DNA from: Neobacillus cucumis
GTDB lineage: Bacteria > Bacillota > Bacilli > Bacillales_B > DSM-18226
Direction: 5' to 3'
NCBI RefSeq assembly: GCF_016107705.1
Contig: NZ_JAEHGC010000006.1
Coordinates: 124,001-188,000 of the forward strand
DNA length: 64,000 nt
In this document: one piece after another, positions 60,998 to 64,000 of the stretch
Numbering within the stretch: the stretch's first letter is position 1
How the letters are laid out: each line of letters opens with the position of its first letter
The notes under the pieces: model-generated
Told to the model about the DNA's origin: nothing
Seen by the model: the letters and a program-made list of their open reading frames with translations, nothing else
Databases searched by the model: none
Translations under genes and position numbers: made by a program

Positions 60998-61863
60998 TGG
61001 TATAACCTCCCTAACACTCGCTCTGAAAACTTCTTAGGATTTTTCATGACCTCTTGTGGGGTATAGGTGATATCCACAATTTTATACCGGAAGGTACCCT
61101 GTTCCACTTCCTTACGAATTTGATCATATTCATCCCGATCAATTGAACGGTAACGGAAAATGTCTCCTTGACGAGGGAATACCATTGAATTTTTGAAATC
61201 TGCCAATTTTTGATCTCGATCAAAAACTGGAGCTGCAGCGATACCAAATAATTGATACCCACCGGCTCCTTGTACTGGATAAATACAGGCAAATGCCCCG
61301 CCAAAACCAAAAGCACGTTCAGGTGTATATGTACGAGGTCGAACATATTTAGGAACTTCGATTTGTTGGTCGCGATTGACCATTTGGAAACAGAAGGGGA
61401 GACCCGGAACAAAGCCAATCATGGATACCAAGAAGGGATAGTCTGTCAGAGCTTTAATAAACTCTTCTTTAGAGTGAAATCCGTTAACTTTTGCAGCGTA
61501 TTCAATATCTGTTGATTCAGGGTCTTGATGACGATCACGTGATTTCAAAATAGCATCGTGTGTCCAAGGGTCTTCAAAAAGAATAGGGACATCGACTGCA
61601 CGTGAGGAAATTTCCATATCCAGAGTAATGTCCACTTCGATTTGTGTTAAAATTTCAATTAATTCTCTTGGATGAAGAATTTCTGGATTTACCCGAATCA
61701 AGTACGAAGCATTGGAAGGACAAATATCTAAAATCCCGCTTAACTTTTTCTCTCTTAATTTTTGAGTAATAGCTACCCCTTTGAAGTTTGCTTCTGAATT
61801 CATATCTTCAGCCAATTCAACGAATACGAACTCATCACCGCCATATTCATAACGTGTACCCAA
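60994..61863 (-). CDS. pxpB: PxpB/KipI-family subunit, first copy
   Basis: A 289-residue AHS1/KipI domain protein. Start TTG at 61863: AGGTG lies seven bases upstream, and an earlier start near 61917 is excluded as it lies inside the -24/-12 promoter. Features: YGGDEFVFVELAEDMNSEAN, LDICPSNASYLIRVNP, DRHQDPESTDIEYAAKVNGF, SMIGFVPGLPFCFQM and GFGGAFACIYPVQGAGGYQL. It is the first gene of the operon pxpB-pxpC-accB-accC-pxpA, transcribed from a sigma-54 promoter. Like the other copy it is longer than ordinary KipI proteins, which suggests a distinct subfamily. Confidence 0.9.
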   Translation of the reverse strand: MGTRYEYGGDEFVFVELAEDMNSEANFKGVAITQKLREKKLSGILDICPSNASYLIRVNPEILHPRELIEILTQIEVDITLDMEISSRAVDVPILFEDPWTHDAILKSRDRHQDPESTDIEYAAKVNGFHSKEEFIKALTDYPFLVSMIGFVPGLPFCFQMVNRDQQIEVPKYVRPRTYTPERAFGFGGAFACIYPVQGAGGYQLFGIAAAPVFDRDQKLADFKNSMVFPRQGDIFRYRSIDRDEYDQIRKEVEQGTFRYKIVDITYTPQEVMKNPKKFSERVLGRLYQ

Positions 61864-61912
61864 ATTATTCACCTCACCAAATGTTAGTAATATGCTTACA
61901 CAAGATTTATAT

Positions 61913-61928
61913 TGCAATAATCATACCA
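61913..61928 (-). promoter_or_regulatory. Sigma-54 (-24/-12) promoter of the pxpB operon
   Basis: Minus strand: TGGTAT-GATTA-TTGCA with the invariant GG and GC ten bases apart. Transcription would begin near 61902, 39 bases before the TTG start. Confidence 0.75.
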
Positions 61929-61929
61929 A

Positions 61930-62087
61930 CTTTCAAAAATGAAATAACTAACAATTTAAACTAAATTGAATTATACGATTATTTCAATTTTGAAAGATTA
62001 AACAATTAGTTTTATGGGTTGTCCCTATTAAACTAGGGGCTTTCCTGATATCTTTCGTAATTGAAACATAACTTTCAATTTTGAAAG
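61930..62087. promoter_or_regulatory. Four CTTTCAATTTTGAAAG-type inverted repeats (enhancer sites)
   Basis: Copies at 61930-61945 (CTTTCAAAAATGAAAT), 61981-61996 (ATTTCAATTTTGAAAG), 62052-62067 (CTTTCGTAATTGAAAC) and 62072-62087 (CTTTCAATTTTGAAAG, perfect). They lie between two divergent sigma-54 promoters, the proper place for upstream activator sequences of the enhancer-binding protein encoded at 55129-57195. Confidence 0.75.
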
Positions 62088-62150
62088 ATTTAATGGGTTA
62101 ATTAACGGAATAATGCAAATTTATAGAGTTTTATAACAATTCGAACCCTA

Positions 62151-62166
62151 TGGCACAATTTTTGCA
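62151..62166 (+). promoter_or_regulatory. Sigma-54 (-24/-12) promoter of the hydantoinase/oxoprolinase gene
   Basis: TGGCAC-AATTT-TTGCA is a perfect match to the -24/-12 consensus. Transcription would begin near 62178, leaving a ~190-base leader. Confidence 0.88.
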
Positions 62167-62261
62167 AATGTAATTTTGTAGTAGTTTCACATCTTTTCTT
62201 TTTTAAGAGTGAAACTCACAATAAGACAAAATATCTTATACCAAAAAATATGGGAGGTGGA

Positions 62262-62306
62262 ATGCTGAAAACAAGTAGAAATGAGAGCGGTTTCAAATGG
62301 CTATAA
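62262..62306 (+). CDS. Possible 14-residue leader frame before the hydantoinase gene
   Basis: ATG at 62262 after GGGAGGTGG; product MLKTSRNESGFKWL and a TAA stop. The strong ribosome binding site in a leader of ~190 bases is notable, but such a short frame may be chance. Confidence 0.25.
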   Translation: MLKTSRNESGFKWL

Positions 62307-62367
62307 ATCACCAAAATCAATCATGAAAGAAAAATAACTTTTAATTTAACTAGAGGAGGTAATTCAT

Positions 62368-64000
62368 TTGAAGCAAACAAGACTTGCAATTGATGTAGGT
62401 GGAACATTTACAGATGTTTTTGTTTTTGACGAAGAAACAGGAAAGATTTCAGTTACCAAAACTTCCTCTACTCCTTCAAACCCAGAACAAGGGATATTGG
62501 ATGGAATTGAAAAAGCACAGCTAAAAGGAGAAAACATTAAGGTGTTTTCTCATGGAACAACAGTGGGCACTAATGCACTTATTGAAAGGAAGCTTCCAAA
62601 GACTGCTTTAATTACGACGAAAGGATTCCGGGATGTACCGGAAATTCGAAGGGGAACGAAGCTAGATCTTTGGGATGCCTATAAAGATACGGCAAAACCT
62701 TATATTCAAAGACGTGACCGCTTTGAAATAAATGAACGAATCGATTATAACGGCAATGTTTTAACCGCGGTTGACCCAGAAGAAGTACGTGTTCTCGTTC
62801 AAAAATTAAAAAAGCGCGGGACTGAATCGATTGCCATTTGCTTTATGAACGCCTATGTAAATGCTGAAAACGAAAGAATTGTGAAAGAAATCATTCAGGA
62901 AGAATTGCCGGATACATATGTATGTACTTCGAGCGAAGTTTTACCAGAAATTTTTGAACATGAGCGGATGAGCACAACGATTGTAAATGCTGTTTTGGGG
63001 CCAATTGTAAGTAAATATATCAGCACACTAGAGGGAGAAATGAAACAAAAAGGATATGAAGAGGATATCCTTGTTCTGCATTCCGGCGGAGGTGTGATGA
63101 CTTCCAGTACAGTTCCGCGTTATGCTGCACGGCTTGCCAGCTCAGGGATTGCCGCGGGTGCAATTGCAAGTAAACACATTGCTAAACTATGTGGCTACAA
63201 TAATGCAATCGGCCTTGACATGGGGGGAACCAGTACGGATATTTCCTTAATGTATGAAGGCGATATCCGGATTACAAAGGATTGGTACATCGAATATGGA
63301 TATCCAATCGGGTTTCCAAGCATTGAAATCTTAACGATCGGTGCTGGCGGAGGAAGTATTGCCTGGAAAGATGAGGGTGGATCTTTGCGCAATGGTCCGC
63401 AGAGTGCTGGTGCTGTCCCTGGGCCAGCTTGTTATATGCGCGGAGGGGAAGAGCCAACGAACTCCGATGCCAATTTAGTTCTTGGCCGTCTTGGAATCGA
63501 TTTATTAGACGGGAAAATGCAGTTGGACAAAGGAAAAGCGGTTAAAGCTGTTGAGAAAATTGCCGCTGATTTTGGGTATTCAAACGTTGAAGCGGCGAAT
63601 GCCATTCTCAAAGTGGCGAATGCCAATATGTGTGATGCACTAAAATTGATTTCTGTCAGACGCGGTTATGACCCAAGGGATTTCGCACTTGTAGCATTTG
63701 GTGGTGCCGGTCCTTTACATGGTGCATATTTGGCTAAGGAAATGGAAATCCCGACAGTCATTGTACCGCCGCACCCTGGGGTTGCTGCAGCAATGGGCTG
63801 TCTACTTGTCGATGTCCGCCATGACCTTTCAAAAACATACGTGAAAAACTTTGAACATATTACGCTGGATGAACTTGATTCAGAATTTTATGCCTTGGAA
63901 AAGGAAGCTGAAATTTTACTTCAAGAAGAGGGAGTAACTAAGGAGAACTCTACGCTCATGCGTTATATTGACATGCGCTATAGCGGCCAGTGGAGGTCTT
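62368..64000 (+). CDS. Hydantoinase/oxoprolinase A-type ATPase subunit (HyuA-like), 3' end outside window
   Basis: At least 544 codons, truncated at the window edge. TTG start after GAGGAGG. Residues 4-20 IDVGGTFTDVFVFDEETG are the HyuA/acetone carboxylase/oxoprolinase phosphate-1 motif; SHGTTVGTNALIERKLPKTA, EIFEHERMSTTIVNAVLGP, LDMGGTSTDISLMYEGDI and GAVPGPACYMRGGEEPTNSD continue the family pattern. These subunits, with a HyuB-type partner (likely downstream), open hydantoins, oxoproline or carboxylate acetone-like substrates using ATP. The gene is divergent from the pxp operon and driven by its own sigma-54 promoter, so it belongs to the same regulon. Confidence 0.9.
   Translation, partial: MKQTRLAIDVGGTFTDVFVFDEETGKISVTKTSSTPSNPEQGILDGIEKAQLKGENIKVFSHGTTVGTNALIERKLPKTALITTKGFRDVPEIRRGTKLDLWDAYKDTAKPYIQRRDRFEINERIDYNGNVLTAVDPEEVRVLVQKLKKRGTESIAICFMNAYVNAENERIVKEIIQEELPDTYVCTSSEVLPEIFEHERMSTTIVNAVLGPIVSKYISTLEGEMKQKGYEEDILVLHSGGGVMTSSTVPRYAARLASSGIAAGAIASKHIAKLCGYNNAIGLDMGGTSTDISLMYEGDIRITKDWYIEYGYPIGFPSIEILTIGAGGGSIAWKDEGGSLRNGPQSAGAVPGPACYMRGGEEPTNSDANLVLGRLGIDLLDGKMQLDKGKAVKAVEKIAADFGYSNVEAANAILKVANANMCDALKLISVRRGYDPRDFALVAFGGAGPLHGAYLAKEMEIPTVIVPPHPGVAAAMGCLLVDVRHDLSKTYVKNFEHITLDELDSEFYALEKEAEILLQEEGVTKENSTLMRYIDMRYSGQWRS

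Noticed and set aside
61864..61917. Extended N-terminus of PxpB starting near 61917
   Set aside because: The extra codons overlap the sigma-54 promoter and precede the predicted transcript start.

Overview
The window is a chromosomal segment of a low-GC, spore-forming, aerobic Bacillaceae bacterium of the Bacillus/Neobacillus type. This rests on coat-F-like proteins, a bacillolysin next to an NprR-type quorum-sensing regulator, a BirA-controlled bioY-yhfT-yhfS operon, an MdxEFG maltodextrin system with CcpA-type cre boxes, A/G-rich ribosome binding sites with frequent TTG starts, and intergenic repeats that I know from Bacillaceae genomes. I saw no rRNA, tRNA, CRISPR array or transposase gene.

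Layout. 1-1000: two mirror-image spore-coat modules. 1.3-6.4 kb: glutamate/dicarboxylate symporter, a small phospholipase-A2-like protein, an MFS exporter behind what looks like an attenuator, and membrane proteins. 6.4-9.8 kb: a BirA-regulated biotin-transport/acyl-CoA operon whose thiolase seems to start at AUU. 9.9-13.1 kb: neutral protease, NprR-like regulator and an unlisted 45-residue pheromone-precursor gene. 13.3-16.5 kb: remains of an aromatic-acid catabolic cluster (transporter, IclR regulator, YciI protein, internally deleted flavin monooxygenase). 16.7-24.2 kb: MBL hydrolase/TetR pair with twin operators, ArsB-like transporter, exonuclease, VOC and DinB proteins. 24.3-26.5 kb: secreted SpoIID/LytB protein. 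26.7-37.1 kb: maltodextrin uptake and hydrolysis, with no ABC ATPase inside the cluster. 37.1-52.9 kb: mixed housekeeping and accessory genes (DoxX, CtaA-like, LiaG-like, rhodanese-BASS-NCS2 operon, SET protein, dipeptidase/DmpA peptidase operon, luciferase-like oxidoreductase, hemolysin III, beta-helix protein, VanZ). 53.2-64.0 kb: a sigma-54-controlled cluster.

The most unusual part is the last one. On the minus strand it encodes PxpB/PxpC (KipI/KipA), a stand-alone biotinyl carrier domain, a biotin carboxylase and PxpA, then a sigma-54 enhancer-binding regulator followed by a second PxpB/PxpC pair. On the plus strand a HyuA-type hydantoinase/oxoprolinase subunit runs off the window. KipI/KipA are homologous to the carboxyltransferase half of urea carboxylase, so biotin carboxylase + carrier + KipI/KipA look like a urea-carboxylase-type enzyme split over four genes. 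The intergenic region holds two divergent -24/-12 promoters and four copies of a CTTTCAATTTTGAAAG-type inverted repeat between them. I infer an inducible ATP/biotin-dependent pathway that opens a cyclic amide (5-oxoproline, hydantoin or lactam); the substrate cannot be told from sequence.

Other recurring signals are a family of palindromic repeats with the core GTGACAGGCACC (five places, one supplying the stop codon of a DinB gene), a ~208-bp repeat inside the mdx operon, and a 21-bp tandem repeat after the ctaA-like gene.
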